From Pseudomonadota bacterium (lineage in GTDB: Bacteria > Pseudomonadota > Gammaproteobacteria > Enterobacterales > Enterobacteriaceae), in assembly GCA_018261615.1 (NCBI GenBank), contig JAGTSE010000044.1:1-64000 (forward strand): a DNA stretch of 64,000 nt, given 5' to 3'. Positions 1-8,946 of the stretch are shown in pieces. The number at the start of each line of letters is the position of its first letter. Within the stretch, counting starts at the first letter, position 1. Position numbers and translations under genes: made by a program. The notes below the pieces were generated by a model. The model had not been told where the DNA came from, searched no databases, and saw only the letters and a list, made by a program, of their open reading frames with translations.

Positions 1-79
1 AAAGTTCGCGGGCGGAAACACCCGCCTCGGCTTCACGAAGAATATTGATGATCTGTTCGTCGGAAAAACGCTTCTTCAT
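1..79 (-). CDS. IS3-family transposase OrfA, N-terminal fragment cut by window edge
   Basis: The minus strand from 79 to 1 reads MKKRFSDEQIINILREAEAG and continues open to the edge. This is the typical opening of IS3-family OrfA proteins, which carry a helix-turn-helix DNA-binding domain and are joined to the OrfB integrase by programmed frameshifting. Only about 26 residues are visible, so neither intactness nor subgroup can be judged. It was recognised by the MKKRF...EEQII-type start shared by IS3-family OrfA proteins. Confidence 0.75.
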   Translation of the reverse strand, partial: MKKRFSDEQIINILREAEAGVSAREL

Positions 80-150
80 GGGGTTGTCCTCATGTGGCTT
101 ATGAAGACATTACTAACATCGTCGTGTGTTAATCAATGGGGAGCAGGTCA
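1..150 (-). mobile_element. End of an IS3-family insertion sequence (partial)
   Basis: The first 150 bases look like the left end of an IS3-family element that runs out of the window. Read on the minus strand, the presumed terminal inverted repeat begins TGACCTGCTCCCC at 150, and the OrfA start codon follows at 79. The 5'-TG terminus fits IS3-family ends. The rest of the element and the other terminus lie beyond base 1. In E. coli, yciQ follows yciO at this side; here IS DNA and an unassigned spacer follow instead. Confidence 0.7.
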
Positions 151-455
151 CATAGTTTGTGCAACTATCTGATTTAGGTAAAAGAAACCATTTAGGCTGT
201 TGGTGATAAGACAACGTGCAGAGCCATCAGGCAGAAACGTAAAATGGAAGGGAAAAGGTGTACATGCATAATGAGAGTCAAGATGTGGCTAATGGCTGTC
301 ACACAAGCTGGTAACAACCATTAACCTAAACATATTAATCCATTGATTTCAAAGGATTTAATATTTATCTTGTGCGCCTTCACAGGCGTCGAATAGGGTT
401 ATCAGTCCGGCGAAGCCGCTGCTGAAATGGCCGCGTAGTATAGCGGCTTGCGTCA
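151..455. other. Spacer between IS3 end and yciO, no gene seen
   Basis: No convincing reading frame or RNA gene is visible in this 305-base spacer. It starts just outside the presumed IS3 terminus and ends at the yciO stop codon. A small imperfect hairpin (cgcc-ttcaca-ggcg) lies around 376-388. It is probably the downstream region of the rnm-yciO transcription unit, disturbed by the IS insertion. Confidence 0.4.
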
Positions 456-1076
456 CTATAAGAAAGGCTTAACGTCGCCGACGCCTTCGCGGAGCACCAC
501 CGGCGTGTCATTGGTTAAGTCTATCACGGTCGTTGGTTGCTGCCCGAGATAGCCGCCGTGGATGATCAGATCAACGACTTTTTCCAGCCGATCTTTGATT
601 TCATCAGGGTCGGATTCGGTAAAATCGCTGCCCGGCAGCATCAATGACGTTGAAAGCATCGGCTCATTGAGCGCTTCCAGCAGCGCCAGCGCAATCGGAT
701 TCGACGGTACGCGCAGCCCGATGGTTTTGCGTTTTTCCTGCAATAAACGACGCGGCACCTCTTTTGTCCCTTTCAGGATAAAAGTGTAATTACCAGGCGT
801 ATTGTTTTTAATCAGACGAAACGCCACGTTATCAACGAATGAATAGGTCGACAGCTCGGACAGATCGCGGCACATCAGCGTGAAGTTGTGACCATCCGGC
901 AGATGACGAATACGGCAAATCCGTTCCATCGCGCCTTTATCCTCGATTTTACACCCCAGCGCATACCCGGAGTCGGTGGGATAAACAATCACACCGCCCT
1001 TACGCACGATCTCCACCGCCTGATTAATTAATCGTGGTTGTGGGTTTTCCGGATGAATATAAAAAAACTGACTCAT
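456..1076 (-). CDS. yciO: YciO, Sua5/YciO/YrdC-family protein
   Basis: This 206-residue protein is the same length as E. coli YciO and aligns to it from memory over the whole length. It belongs to the Sua5/YciO/YrdC family, whose better-known members make threonylcarbamoyl-AMP for tRNA t6A modification. YciO itself does not fully replace TsaC in E. coli, and its exact role is unsettled. The nucleotide-binding fold shows in the N-terminal GGVIVYPTDSGYALGC stretch (about residues 27-42) and the RRICRIR-type KR loop after it. The ATG at 1076 lies 18 bases after the rnm stop, so the two genes probably share a transcript. Confidence 0.93.
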   Translation of the reverse strand: MSQFFYIHPENPQPRLINQAVEIVRKGGVIVYPTDSGYALGCKIEDKGAMERICRIRHLPDGHNFTLMCRDLSELSTYSFVDNVAFRLIKNNTPGNYTFILKGTKEVPRRLLQEKRKTIGLRVPSNPIALALLEALNEPMLSTSLMLPGSDFTESDPDEIKDRLEKVVDLIIHGGYLGQQPTTVIDLTNDTPVVLREGVGDVKPFL

Positions 1077-1094
1077 ACTTCCCTCTCTTACGTG

Positions 1095-1955
1095 TTACTG
1101 CGGCTGCTCCCATTTCAGCCAGACGCCTTCAACACCAGCCGGTAGCCAGAGTTTGCGCCCCAGTTCAATCCACGGGCAGGGCTGATGGAAATCCGATCCT
1201 TGCGACGCCAGCAAACCATACTGGCGGGCATATTCGGCGAGCTGCGCTCGTTCATTGGGAGCCTGCTGGCATTGGGCGACTTCTATCGCCTCTCCGCCGC
1301 GGTCAGCAAAATGTGCCAGCAGTCTTTTCAGCCATTTAGCGGAAAGGTTATAACGACCGGGATGGGCCAGCACCGCCGTTCCGCCAGAATGATGAATCAC
1401 TTCAATAGCTTGTTCTATTGTACACCACTGCGGCGGAACATATCCGGTTTTCCCGCGCGCAAGATATTTTTTAAAAACATCGGCGATATTACTGGCCTTT
1501 CCCTGCTCAACCAGAAAGCGGGCAAAGTGACCACGCGTCACGTTCGCGCCCTGCGCCAGTTGCTGTGCCCCCTCCCACGCGCCGGAGATATGCGCTTTTT
1601 CCAGACGTTCGGCAATCAGTTGCGCACGCAGGAGACGACGCGCGGACTGCTGCTGCAAAAATTCGCGCATCACCGGGTGATCGATATCGATATTCAGACC
1701 CACGATATGGATTTCATGATTTTCCCAGACAGTGGAGATTTCCACGCCGCTAATTAATTCCAGCGCCAGCCCGGCGCTGGCAATTTCAGCACGTGCCGAA
1801 GGGATCGCAGCTGTGGTATCGTGATCGGTAATAGCCAGCGTGCCCACTCGCATTTCTACCGCGCGATGTACCAGTTGTTCCGGGGAAAGCAGGCCGTCAG
1901 AGGCCTTGGTGTGGCTATGCAGGTCATAAATAATGGCGTAATTCGTGTCGCTCAA
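1095..1955 (-). CDS. rnm: RNase AM (PHP-domain 5'-3' exoribonuclease, formerly TrpH/YciV)
   Basis: This is a 286-residue PHP-family metallophosphoesterase. Metal-binding motifs appear in order: DLHSHT near the N-terminus, TDHDT around residue 43, GVEIS, HIVGLNI, LAHPG and GSDFH near the C-terminus. In E. coli the enzyme (YciV, RNase AM) trims 5' ends of small RNAs and 5S rRNA and also hydrolyses 3',5'-nucleotide bisphosphates. The start chosen is TTG at 1955, which encodes the expected MSDTNY opening and has a GGAG Shine-Dalgarno five bases upstream. The gene is divergent from trpL and is followed closely by yciO on the same strand. Confidence 0.93.
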   Translation of the reverse strand: MSDTNYAIIYDLHSHTKASDGLLSPEQLVHRAVEMRVGTLAITDHDTTAAIPSARAEIASAGLALELISGVEISTVWENHEIHIVGLNIDIDHPVMREFLQQQSARRLLRAQLIAERLEKAHISGAWEGAQQLAQGANVTRGHFARFLVEQGKASNIADVFKKYLARGKTGYVPPQWCTIEQAIEVIHHSGGTAVLAHPGRYNLSAKWLKRLLAHFADRGGEAIEVAQCQQAPNERAQLAEYARQYGLLASQGSDFHQPCPWIELGRKLWLPAGVEGVWLKWEQPQ

Positions 1956-2032
1956 AGCGGCTCCGTAGATTTATCAGGACATCTGTTTGCGCCCTATCAT
2001 AACGGTTAGCCAACTTTTTCTGAAATCGAGGG

Positions 2033-2067
2033 TTGACTTTCTTTTCATGAACTAGTTAACTAGTACG
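2033..2067 (+). promoter_or_regulatory. trp promoter and TrpR operator
   Basis: TTGACT (2033-2038) and TTAACT (2056-2061), 17 bases apart, form the trp promoter. The -10 box sits inside the perfect palindrome ACTAGTTAACTAGT (2051-2064), which matches the E. coli trp operator core. TrpR bound to tryptophan would therefore occlude RNA polymerase directly. The site lies about 30 bases ahead of the leader peptide. Confidence 0.92.
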
Positions 2068-2095
2068 AAAGTTCACACGACAAGGTATCGCAACA

Positions 2096-2140
2096 ATGAA
2101 TGCACATTTCTCTGTTACTCGCTGGTGGCGCACTCCCTGA
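2096..2140 (+). CDS. trpL: trp operon leader peptide
   Basis: A 14-codon open frame reads MNAHFSVTRWWRTP and ends in TGA at 2138-2140. The tandem Trp codons (TGG TGG, 2123-2128) are the sensing element: ribosome stalling there when charged tRNA-Trp is scarce favours the antiterminator. The WWRT core is the same as in E. coli [14 protein letters not shown], but the rest of the peptide has drifted. It lies between the trp promoter and the terminator hairpin at 2185-2211, exactly as attenuation requires. No other start fits. Confidence 0.93.
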   Translation: MNAHFSVTRWWRTP

Positions 2141-2184
2141 ACAGGGCTGTGAGATCACGTGCGCATTCAGCATACCGATACCCG

Positions 2185-2211
2185 GCCCGCTCATTCAGCG
2201 GGCTTTTTTTT
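2185..2211 (+). terminator. trp attenuator (3:4 terminator hairpin)
   Basis: Stem GCCCGC (2185-2190), loop of seven, and GCGGGC (2198-2203) are followed by eight T residues (2204-2211). This is the classical attenuator terminator between trpL and trpE. It forms when the leader is translated without stalling. Confidence 0.93.
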
Positions 2212-2233
2212 GAACAAATTTATGAGAGCGACT

Positions 2234-3796
2234 ATGCAAACGCAAAAACCAGCACTCGAACTTCTGACCAGTAACGCCGCATACCGTGACAATCCGACGG
2301 CGCTGTTTCAGCAATTATGCGGCGATCGGCCGGCCACGCTGCTACTGGAATCTGCCGATATCGACAGCAAGAACGATCTAAAAAGCCTGCTGCTGGTCGA
2401 TAGCGCGCTGCGCATTACTGCGTTAGGTGACACCGTCACTATTAAGGCACTAACGGCCAATGGCGCTTCCCTGTTAAACCTGCTTGATGCGGCGTTGCCT
2501 GCCGGGGTTGAAAACACCGTGCTGATGGATGGTCGCAAATTGCGTTTTCCGTCGGTCAGCACGCTGCTGGATGAAGACGCCCGCCTGTGTTCACTCTCGG
2601 TATTTGATGCTTTCCGCCTGCTGCAAACACTGGTGGACGTCCCGACAGACGAACGTGAAGCGATGTTTTTTGGCGGCTTGTTTGCCTATGACCTGGTCGC
2701 CGGTTTTGAAGATTTACCACAGCTTGCCCACGACCGTCGCTGCCCGGATTACTGCTTCTACCTCGCGGAAACATTACTGGTGATCGACCACCAGAAAAAG
2801 CAGACGCGTATCCAGGCGAGCGCGTTCAGCCAGGATGCCGGCGAAAAAGCACGCCTGCTTGAGCGTATTAATGTCCTACGCCAACAGCTGGATCTCCCCG
2901 CAGGGCCGCTGCCGGTACAAACCGTTGTGCATATGCGTTGTGAAACCAATCAGAGCGATGAAGAATACGGTGCCGTTGTACGGGAGATGCAGAAAGCAAT
3001 TCGCAGCGGCGAAATTTTCCAGGTTGTCCCGTCGCGCCGCTTTACGCTGCCTTGCCCCTCGCCGCTGGCCGCTTATGAAGTGTTGAAAAAGAGCAACCCC
3101 AGTCCGTATATGTTTTTCATGCAGGACGATGACTTCGCCCTGTTCGGTGCATCGCCGGAAAGCTCACTGAAGTATGATGCCAGCAACCGTCAGATTGAGA
3201 TCTACCCCATCGCCGGAACGCGCCCGCGTGGTCGTCACCCGGATGGTTCGCTGGATCGCGATCTCGACAGCCGTATCGAACTCGACATGCGTACCGACCA
3301 CAAGGAACTTTCTGAGCACCTGATGCTGGTCGATCTGGCGCGTAACGATCTGGCGCGCATCTGTACGCCGGGCAGCCGTTATGTTGCCGACCTGACAAAA
3401 GTGGATCGTTACTCCTATGTTATGCACCTGGTTTCCCGCGTGGTGGGCGAACTGCGTCAGGATCTGGATGTGCTGCATGCTTACCGCGCCTGCATGAACA
3501 TGGGGACGCTTAGTGGCGCGCCGAAAGTCCGCGCCATGCAACTGATTGCCCAGGCCGAAGGCGCGCGACGCGGCAGCTATGGCGGCGCTGTAGGTTATTT
3601 CACCGCTCACGGCGATCTGGATACCTGTATTGTCATTCGTTCCGCGTGGGTTGAAGACGGTATTGCCACCGTTCAGGCCGGCGCCGGTGTGGTACTGGAT
3701 TCTGTACCGCAGTCTGAAGCCGATGAAACCCGTAATAAAGCTCGCGCGGTTCTGCGCGCCATTGCCACCGCACACCACGCACAGGAGACGTTCTGA
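2234..3796 (+). CDS. trpE: Anthranilate synthase component I
   Basis: TrpE (520 residues, as in E. coli) converts chorismate and ammonia or glutamine into anthranilate together with the TrpG domain of TrpD. The tryptophan feedback site LLESADID, including Ser40, is present. The chorismate-binding half carries NPSPYMFF, GASPESS, IYPIAGTRPRG, LARNDLARI and GAPKVRAMQ motifs. The start at 2234 is chosen over the longer frame from 2159 because the longer one would run through the attenuator hairpin and because MQTQKP matches the family start. The TGA stop overlaps the trpD ATG (TGATG), consistent with translational coupling. Confidence 0.97.
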   Translation: MQTQKPALELLTSNAAYRDNPTALFQQLCGDRPATLLLESADIDSKNDLKSLLLVDSALRITALGDTVTIKALTANGASLLNLLDAALPAGVENTVLMDGRKLRFPSVSTLLDEDARLCSLSVFDAFRLLQTLVDVPTDEREAMFFGGLFAYDLVAGFEDLPQLAHDRRCPDYCFYLAETLLVIDHQKKQTRIQASAFSQDAGEKARLLERINVLRQQLDLPAGPLPVQTVVHMRCETNQSDEEYGAVVREMQKAIRSGEIFQVVPSRRFTLPCPSPLAAYEVLKKSNPSPYMFFMQDDDFALFGASPESSLKYDASNRQIEIYPIAGTRPRGRHPDGSLDRDLDSRIELDMRTDHKELSEHLMLVDLARNDLARICTPGSRYVADLTKVDRYSYVMHLVSRVVGELRQDLDVLHAYRACMNMGTLSGAPKVRAMQLIAQAEGARRGSYGGAVGYFTAHGDLDTCIVIRSAWVEDGIATVQAGAGVVLDSVPQSEADETRNKARAVLRAIATAHHAQETF

Positions 3797-5391
3797 TGGC
3801 TGACATTCTGCTGCTCGATAATATCGACTCTTTTACTTACAACCTGGCGGATCAGCTGCGTGCAAGCGGACATAATGTGGTGATTTATCGCAACCATGTA
3901 CCCGCACAAACCTTAATTGACCGCCTGGCTACGATGCAAAACCCGGTGCTGATGCTGTCACCTGGTCCGGGCGCGCCGTCGGAAGCTGGCTGTATGCCGG
4001 AACTGTTAACGCGTCTGCGAGGCAAGTTGCCGATTATTGGTATCTGCCTTGGGCACCAGGCGATTGTGGAAGCCTACGGCGGTTATGTCGGCCAGGCCGG
4101 TGAAATCCTGCACGGAAAAGCCTCCAGTATTGAACATGATGGCCAGGCGATGTTTGCCGGTTTAAGCAATCCGCTGCCGGTGGCGCGTTACCATTCACTA
4201 ATTGGCAGCAATATTCCCGCCGGGTTGACCATCAATGCGCATTTCAACGGCATGGTGATGGCGGTACGTCACGATGCAGATCGCGTCTGCGGTTTCCAGT
4301 TCCACCCGGAATCGATCCTCACCACGCAGGGAGCGCGTCTGCTGGAGCAGACGCTGGCCTGGGCGTTGCAGAAACTGGAGCAAAGCAACACGCTGCAACC
4401 GATTCTGGAGAAACTTTACCAGGCGCAAACTCTCAGCCAGCAAGAGAGCCACCAGCTTTTCTCGGCGGTGGTTCGCGGCGAGCTGAAGCCGGAACAACTT
4501 GCCGCAGCGCTGGTCAGCATGAAGATCCGCGGCGAGCACCCAAATGAGATTGCCGGTGCTGCTACGGCGATGCTCGAAAATGCCGCACCCTTCCCACGTC
4601 CGGATTATCCGTTTGCCGATATCGTCGGCACTGGCGGCGATGGCAGCAACAGTATCAATATTTCCACCGCCAGCGCGTTTGTCGCTGCCGCGTGCGGGCT
4701 GAAGGTCGCTAAACACGGTAACCGCAGCGTTTCCAGCCGTTCAGGTTCATCCGATCTGCTGGCCGCATTTGGTATTAATCTGGACATGAATGCCGACAAA
4801 TCGCGCAACGCGCTGGATGAACTTGGTGTCTGCTTCCTGTTTGCGCCGAAATACCACACGGGTTTCCGCCACGCGATGCCGGTACGTCAGCAGCTAAAAA
4901 CCCGTACCCTGTTTAACGTACTGGGGCCGCTCATCAACCCGGCACATCCGCCGCTGGCGTTGATAGGCGTTTACAGCCCGGAACTGGTGCTGCCGATTGC
5001 GGAAACCCTGCGCGTTCTCGGTTATCAGCGAGCGGCCGTAGTGCATAGCGGCGGTATGGATGAAGTGTCATTACACGCACCGACGCTGGTTGCGGAGCTA
5101 AATAACGGCGAAATTAAAAGTTACCAGTTGACTGCCGAAGACTTCGGTCTGACGCCTTATCATCAGGAGCAGCTTGCGGGCGGCACACCGGAAGAAAACC
5201 GTGACATTCTGACGCGCTTATTACAAGGTAAAGGCGAAACTGCTCATGAAGCCGCGGTGGCCGCCAACGTCGCGATGCTGATGCGTCTGCACGGCAACGA
5301 AGATTTACGGGCCAACGCGCAGGAAGTACTGGATGTGCTGCACAGCGGAGCAGCCTACGACAAAGTCACCGCACTTGCGGCAAGAGGATAA
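3796..5391 (+). CDS. trpD: Fused glutamine amidotransferase / anthranilate phosphoribosyltransferase (TrpGD)
   Basis: This is a bifunctional 531-residue protein. Residues about 1-195 are the class I glutamine amidotransferase that feeds ammonia to TrpE: catalytic Cys84 sits in GICLGHQA, and the His/Glu partners in FHPES lie near residue 170. Residues about 200-531 are anthranilate phosphoribosyltransferase, with GTGGD and KHGNRSVSS...GSSD motifs for PRPP and metal binding. The fusion is typical of Escherichia-type enterics, whereas many bacteria keep trpG separate. The gene starts at the TGATG overlap with trpE and is followed after three bases by trpC. Confidence 0.97.
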   Translation: MADILLLDNIDSFTYNLADQLRASGHNVVIYRNHVPAQTLIDRLATMQNPVLMLSPGPGAPSEAGCMPELLTRLRGKLPIIGICLGHQAIVEAYGGYVGQAGEILHGKASSIEHDGQAMFAGLSNPLPVARYHSLIGSNIPAGLTINAHFNGMVMAVRHDADRVCGFQFHPESILTTQGARLLEQTLAWALQKLEQSNTLQPILEKLYQAQTLSQQESHQLFSAVVRGELKPEQLAAALVSMKIRGEHPNEIAGAATAMLENAAPFPRPDYPFADIVGTGGDGSNSINISTASAFVAAACGLKVAKHGNRSVSSRSGSSDLLAAFGINLDMNADKSRNALDELGVCFLFAPKYHTGFRHAMPVRQQLKTRTLFNVLGPLINPAHPPLALIGVYSPELVLPIAETLRVLGYQRAAVVHSGGMDEVSLHAPTLVAELNNGEIKSYQLTAEDFGLTPYHQEQLAGGTPEENRDILTRLLQGKGETAHEAAVAANVAMLMRLHGNEDLRANAQEVLDVLHSGAAYDKVTALAARG

Positions 5392-5394
5392 AAG

Positions 5395-6753
5395 ATGCAG
5401 ACCGTTTTAGCGAAAATCGTCGCCGACAAAGCCGTATGGGTTGCGGCGCGCAAGGAGCAACAACCGCTGGCCAGCTTCCAGAACGACGTCGTGCCGAGTA
5501 CCCGCAGCTTTTACGATGCCCTGCAAGGAACACGTACCGCCTTTATTCTGGAATGCAAAAAAGCGTCGCCGTCCAAAGGCGTTATCCGTAACGATTTCGA
5601 TCCAGCGCGCATCGCTGGCATTTATAAACATCACGCTTCGGCGATTTCCGTACTGACCGATGAGAAATATTTCCAGGGCAGTTTCGATTTTCTACCCATC
5701 GTCAGCGCCATCGCGCCGCAGCCGATCCTGTGCAAAGATTTTATTATCGATCCGTATCAGATCTATCTGGCGCGTCACTACCAGGCCGATGCTTGCCTGT
5801 TGATGCTGTCAGTGCTGGATGACGATCAGTACCGTCAGCTTGCCGCCGTGGCGCACAGTTTGAAGATGGGCGTTCTGACTGAAGTGAGCAACGAAGAAGA
5901 ACTGCAACGCGCTATTGAGCTGAAAGCGAAAGTGGTCGGCATTAATAACCGCGATCTTCGCGACCTCTCGATTGATCTCAACCGTACCCGCCAGCTTGCG
6001 CCGCGTCTGGGTAATGGCGTCACGGTGATCAGCGAGTCCGGCATTAATACCTATGCCCAGGTTCGCGAATTAAGCCACTTTGCCAATGGCTTCCTGATTG
6101 GTTCGGCGCTGATGTCTCATGATGATCTTGATGCCGCCGTGAAACGCGTGCTACTCGGCGAGAACAAGGTTTGCGGATTGACTCGCGCCGAAGATGCGCG
6201 CGCCGCCCATGAAGCGGGCGCGATTTACGGTGGATTGATTTTTGTCGCCTCCTCGCCGCGCGCTGTCTCCGATGAACAGGCGCAGGCGGTAATGCAGGGC
6301 GCGCCACTGCATTATGTCGGTGTGTTCCGTAATGCTCCGGTGGAAAATGTGGTAGCGAAAGCGAAAGCGCTGGCACTCTCTGCGGTGCAGTTACACGGCG
6401 ACGAAGATCAGGCCTATATTGACGCTTTGCGCGTGGTATTGCCTGCCCGGACGCAAATCTGGAAAGCACTGAGCGTCAGCGATACCCTGCCGCCACGTCA
6501 CTTGCAGCAGGTTGATAAATATGTCTTCGACAACGGTCAGGGCGGCAGCGGCCAAAGCTTCGACTGGTCACTGCTGGCTGGTGAGCCGCTCGATAATGTG
6601 CTGCTGGCTGGCGGCATGAGCGCAGATAATTGTGTGCAGGCGGCGAAAACCGGCTGTGCCGGGCTCGATTTTAATTCAGGCGTGGAGTCGGAACCGGGTA
6701 TAAAAGATGCCAGCAAACTGGCTTCGGTTTTCCGTACATTGCGTGCTTATTAA
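5395..6753 (+). CDS. trpC: Fused indole-3-glycerol-phosphate synthase / phosphoribosylanthranilate isomerase
   Basis: This 452-residue protein joins two TIM barrels that do consecutive steps. The N-terminal barrel (about 1-255) is indole-glycerol-phosphate synthase, shown by ECKKASPSKG, LCKDFIID and VGINNRDL. The C-terminal barrel (about 256-452) is the isomerase (TrpF activity), beginning at KVCGLTRAEDA with its catalytic Cys and ending with GLDFNSGVE. The domain order and fusion are those of E. coli TrpC. It sits three bases after trpD and twelve before trpB in the trp operon. Confidence 0.97.
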   Translation: MQTVLAKIVADKAVWVAARKEQQPLASFQNDVVPSTRSFYDALQGTRTAFILECKKASPSKGVIRNDFDPARIAGIYKHHASAISVLTDEKYFQGSFDFLPIVSAIAPQPILCKDFIIDPYQIYLARHYQADACLLMLSVLDDDQYRQLAAVAHSLKMGVLTEVSNEEELQRAIELKAKVVGINNRDLRDLSIDLNRTRQLAPRLGNGVTVISESGINTYAQVRELSHFANGFLIGSALMSHDDLDAAVKRVLLGENKVCGLTRAEDARAAHEAGAIYGGLIFVASSPRAVSDEQAQAVMQGAPLHYVGVFRNAPVENVVAKAKALALSAVQLHGDEDQAYIDALRVVLPARTQIWKALSVSDTLPPRHLQQVDKYVFDNGQGGSGQSFDWSLLAGEPLDNVLLAGGMSADNCVQAAKTGCAGLDFNSGVESEPGIKDASKLASVFRTLRAY

Positions 6754-6765
6754 GGAAAGAAGAGA

Positions 6766-7959
6766 ATGACGACACTATTGAACCCATGGTTTGGCGAGTT
6801 TGGCGGCATGTTTGTTCCACAGATCCTAATGCCTGCCCTACGCCAACTGGAAGAAGCGTTTGTCAACGCCCAGAGCGATGCGGATTTTCAGCGCCAGTTT
6901 AACGATCTGCTGAAAAACTACGCCGGGCGTCCGACTGCGCTGACGAAATGCCAGAACCTGACTGCAGGTACCCGCACCACGCTGTACCTGAAACGTGAAG
7001 ATCTACTGCACGGCGGCGCGCACAAAACCAACCAGGTTCTCGGTCAGGCGCTACTGGCAAAACGGATGGGCAAAACCGAAATCATCGCAGAAACCGGCGC
7101 GGGGCAACATGGCGTTGCATCAGCGCTTGCCAGCGCTCTGCTCGGCCTGAAGTGCCGCATCTATATGGGCGCAAAAGATGTTGAGCGCCAGTCGCCGAAC
7201 GTCTTCCGTATGCGTCTGATGGGCGCAGAAGTGATCCCGGTACATAGCGGCTCCGCCACGCTGAAAGACGCGTGTAACGAAGCGCTACGCGACTGGTCCG
7301 GTAGCTACGAAACCGCGCACTATATGCTCGGCACTGCCGCTGGTCCACACCCGTTCCCGACCATTGTGCGTGAATTCCAGCGCATGATCGGCGAAGAGAC
7401 CAAAGCGCAGATCCTCGAAAAAGAGGGACGCCTGCCGGATGCCGTGATTGCCTGCGTCGGCGGCGGCTCTAATGCTATTGGTATGTTTGCCGATTTTATC
7501 GATGAAACCGGCGTTGGCCTGATTGGTGTTGAACCGGCCGGTCACGGTATCGAAACCGGCGAGCACGGCGCGCCATTGAAGCATGGCCGCGTGGGCATCT
7601 ATTTCGGCATGAAATCGCCGATGATGCAGACCGATGAAGGCCAGATTGAAGAGTCTTACTCCATCTCCGCCGGGCTGGATTTCCCGTCTGTCGGGCCGCA
7701 GCATGCGTATCTCAACAGCATCGGTCGCGCTGATTATGTGTCGATTACCGACGACGAAGCGCTGGACGCGTTCCAGATGCTGAGCCGCCATGAAGGGATT
7801 ATTCCGGCGCTGGAATCTTCGCACGCCCTCGCCCACGCACTGAAAATGATGCGCGAAAACCCGGATAAAGAGCAGTTGCTGGTAGTTAACCTCTCCGGCC
7901 GCGGCGATAAAGACATCTTCACCGTACATGACATTCTGAAAGCGCGAGGGGAAATCTGA
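6766..7959 (+). CDS. trpB: Tryptophan synthase beta subunit
   Basis: TrpB (397 residues) joins indole and L-serine to give tryptophan, using pyridoxal phosphate. Lys87 in GGAHKTNQ is the PLP Schiff-base residue. ETGAGQHG contains the catalytic Glu109 region, and CVGGGSNAIG binds the PLP phosphate. Length and sequence are as in E. coli. Its TGA stop overlaps the trpA ATG by one base (TGATG), which supports equimolar synthesis of the two subunits of the alpha2beta2 complex. Confidence 0.98.
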   Translation: MTTLLNPWFGEFGGMFVPQILMPALRQLEEAFVNAQSDADFQRQFNDLLKNYAGRPTALTKCQNLTAGTRTTLYLKREDLLHGGAHKTNQVLGQALLAKRMGKTEIIAETGAGQHGVASALASALLGLKCRIYMGAKDVERQSPNVFRMRLMGAEVIPVHSGSATLKDACNEALRDWSGSYETAHYMLGTAAGPHPFPTIVREFQRMIGEETKAQILEKEGRLPDAVIACVGGGSNAIGMFADFIDETGVGLIGVEPAGHGIETGEHGAPLKHGRVGIYFGMKSPMMQTDEGQIEESYSISAGLDFPSVGPQHAYLNSIGRADYVSITDDEALDAFQMLSRHEGIIPALESSHALAHALKMMRENPDKEQLLVVNLSGRGDKDIFTVHDILKARGEI

Positions 7960-8768
7960 TGGAACGCTACGACAACCTGTTTAAACGACTCGCCGACCGG
8001 AAAGAAGGCGCTTTTGTTCCCTTCGTTACGCTGGGCGATCCGTCGCCGGAACAGTCGCTGAAAATTGTCGATACGCTGATCGAAGCTGGCGCGGACGCGC
8101 TGGAACTGGGGATCCCCTTCTCAGATCCGCTGGCCGATGGCCCAACGATCCAGAGCGCGACGCTGCGCGCTTTCGCTGCAGGCGTTACGCCGACCCAGTG
8201 CTTTGAAATACTGGCGACCATTCGCCAGAAGCATCCGGCCATTCCAATTGGCCTGCTGATGTATGCTAACCTGGTGTTCAGCGGCGGCATTGATGAGTTT
8301 TATGCCAAATGCGAAAAAGTCGGTGTCGATTCAGTTCTGGTAGCCGATGTGCCCATTGAAGAGTCTGCACCTTTCCGTCAAGCGGCGATGCGCCACAACG
8401 TTGCGCCAATTTTTATCTGCCCGCCGAATGCCGATGATGAGCTACTGCGTCAGATTGCCTCTTATGGTCGTGGTTATACCTATCTGCTGTCGCGGGCTGG
8501 CGTGACCGGTGCGGAAAACCGTGCGGCGCTGCCGTTGCATCACCTGGTGGAAAAACTGAAGGAATACCACGCTGCGCCGCCGTTGCAGGGCTTTGGTATC
8601 TCCGCGCCGGATCAGGTCGCCGCTGCCGTGAATGCAGGCGCAGCGGGCGCGATTTCCGGCTCGGCGATTGTTAAAATCATTGAAAAAAATCTGCAAAACC
8701 CCACGGCGATGCTGGCTGAGCTGAAAGCTTTTGTTCAGAGCCTGAAAGCCGCTACGCTGCCGCGTTAA
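7959..8768 (+). CDS. trpA: Tryptophan synthase alpha subunit
   Basis: TrpA (269 residues) is a TIM barrel that cleaves indole-3-glycerol phosphate to indole and glyceraldehyde-3-phosphate. Catalytic Glu49 and Asp60 are present in ALELGIPFSDPLADGPT. The phosphate-binding GFGIS and GAISGSAIVK loops are near the C-terminus. The indole is channelled to TrpB, whose gene overlaps this start codon. This is the last gene of the operon, followed by a strong hairpin. Confidence 0.98.
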   Translation: MERYDNLFKRLADRKEGAFVPFVTLGDPSPEQSLKIVDTLIEAGADALELGIPFSDPLADGPTIQSATLRAFAAGVTPTQCFEILATIRQKHPAIPIGLLMYANLVFSGGIDEFYAKCEKVGVDSVLVADVPIEESAPFRQAAMRHNVAPIFICPPNADDELLRQIASYGRGYTYLLSRAGVTGAENRAALPLHHLVEKLKEYHAAPPLQGFGISAPDQVAAAVNAGAAGAISGSAIVKIIEKNLQNPTAMLAELKAFVQSLKAATLPR

Positions 8769-8775
8769 TCCTGTT

Positions 8776-8797
8776 GCCGCCTGTTCGATCAGGCGGC
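8776..8797 (+). terminator. trp operon terminator hairpin
   Basis: An eight-base-pair perfect stem GCCGCCTG / CAGGCGGC with a six-base loop lies eight bases after the trpA stop. The following tract (ctcttcat) is only moderately T-rich. Rho may assist termination here, as it does at the E. coli trp t/t' pair. Confidence 0.75.
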
Positions 8798-8946
8798 CTC
8801 TTCATGCTTCAGTTTGTCAGACGTCTGGCTGCGTGATGACAGCCAGAAAAGAACCGTCTTTATCATCCATTCCTGGTAACCCATTAAAAGGTTCATATTT
8901 TCTGTGGAATAATAACCGCGACGCTTGTTACACAGAGACTGAATAG

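Noticed and set aside
2159..2233. Upstream extension of trpE by 25 codons
   Set aside because: It would be encoded by the attenuator hairpin; the conserved start is MQTQKP at 2234.
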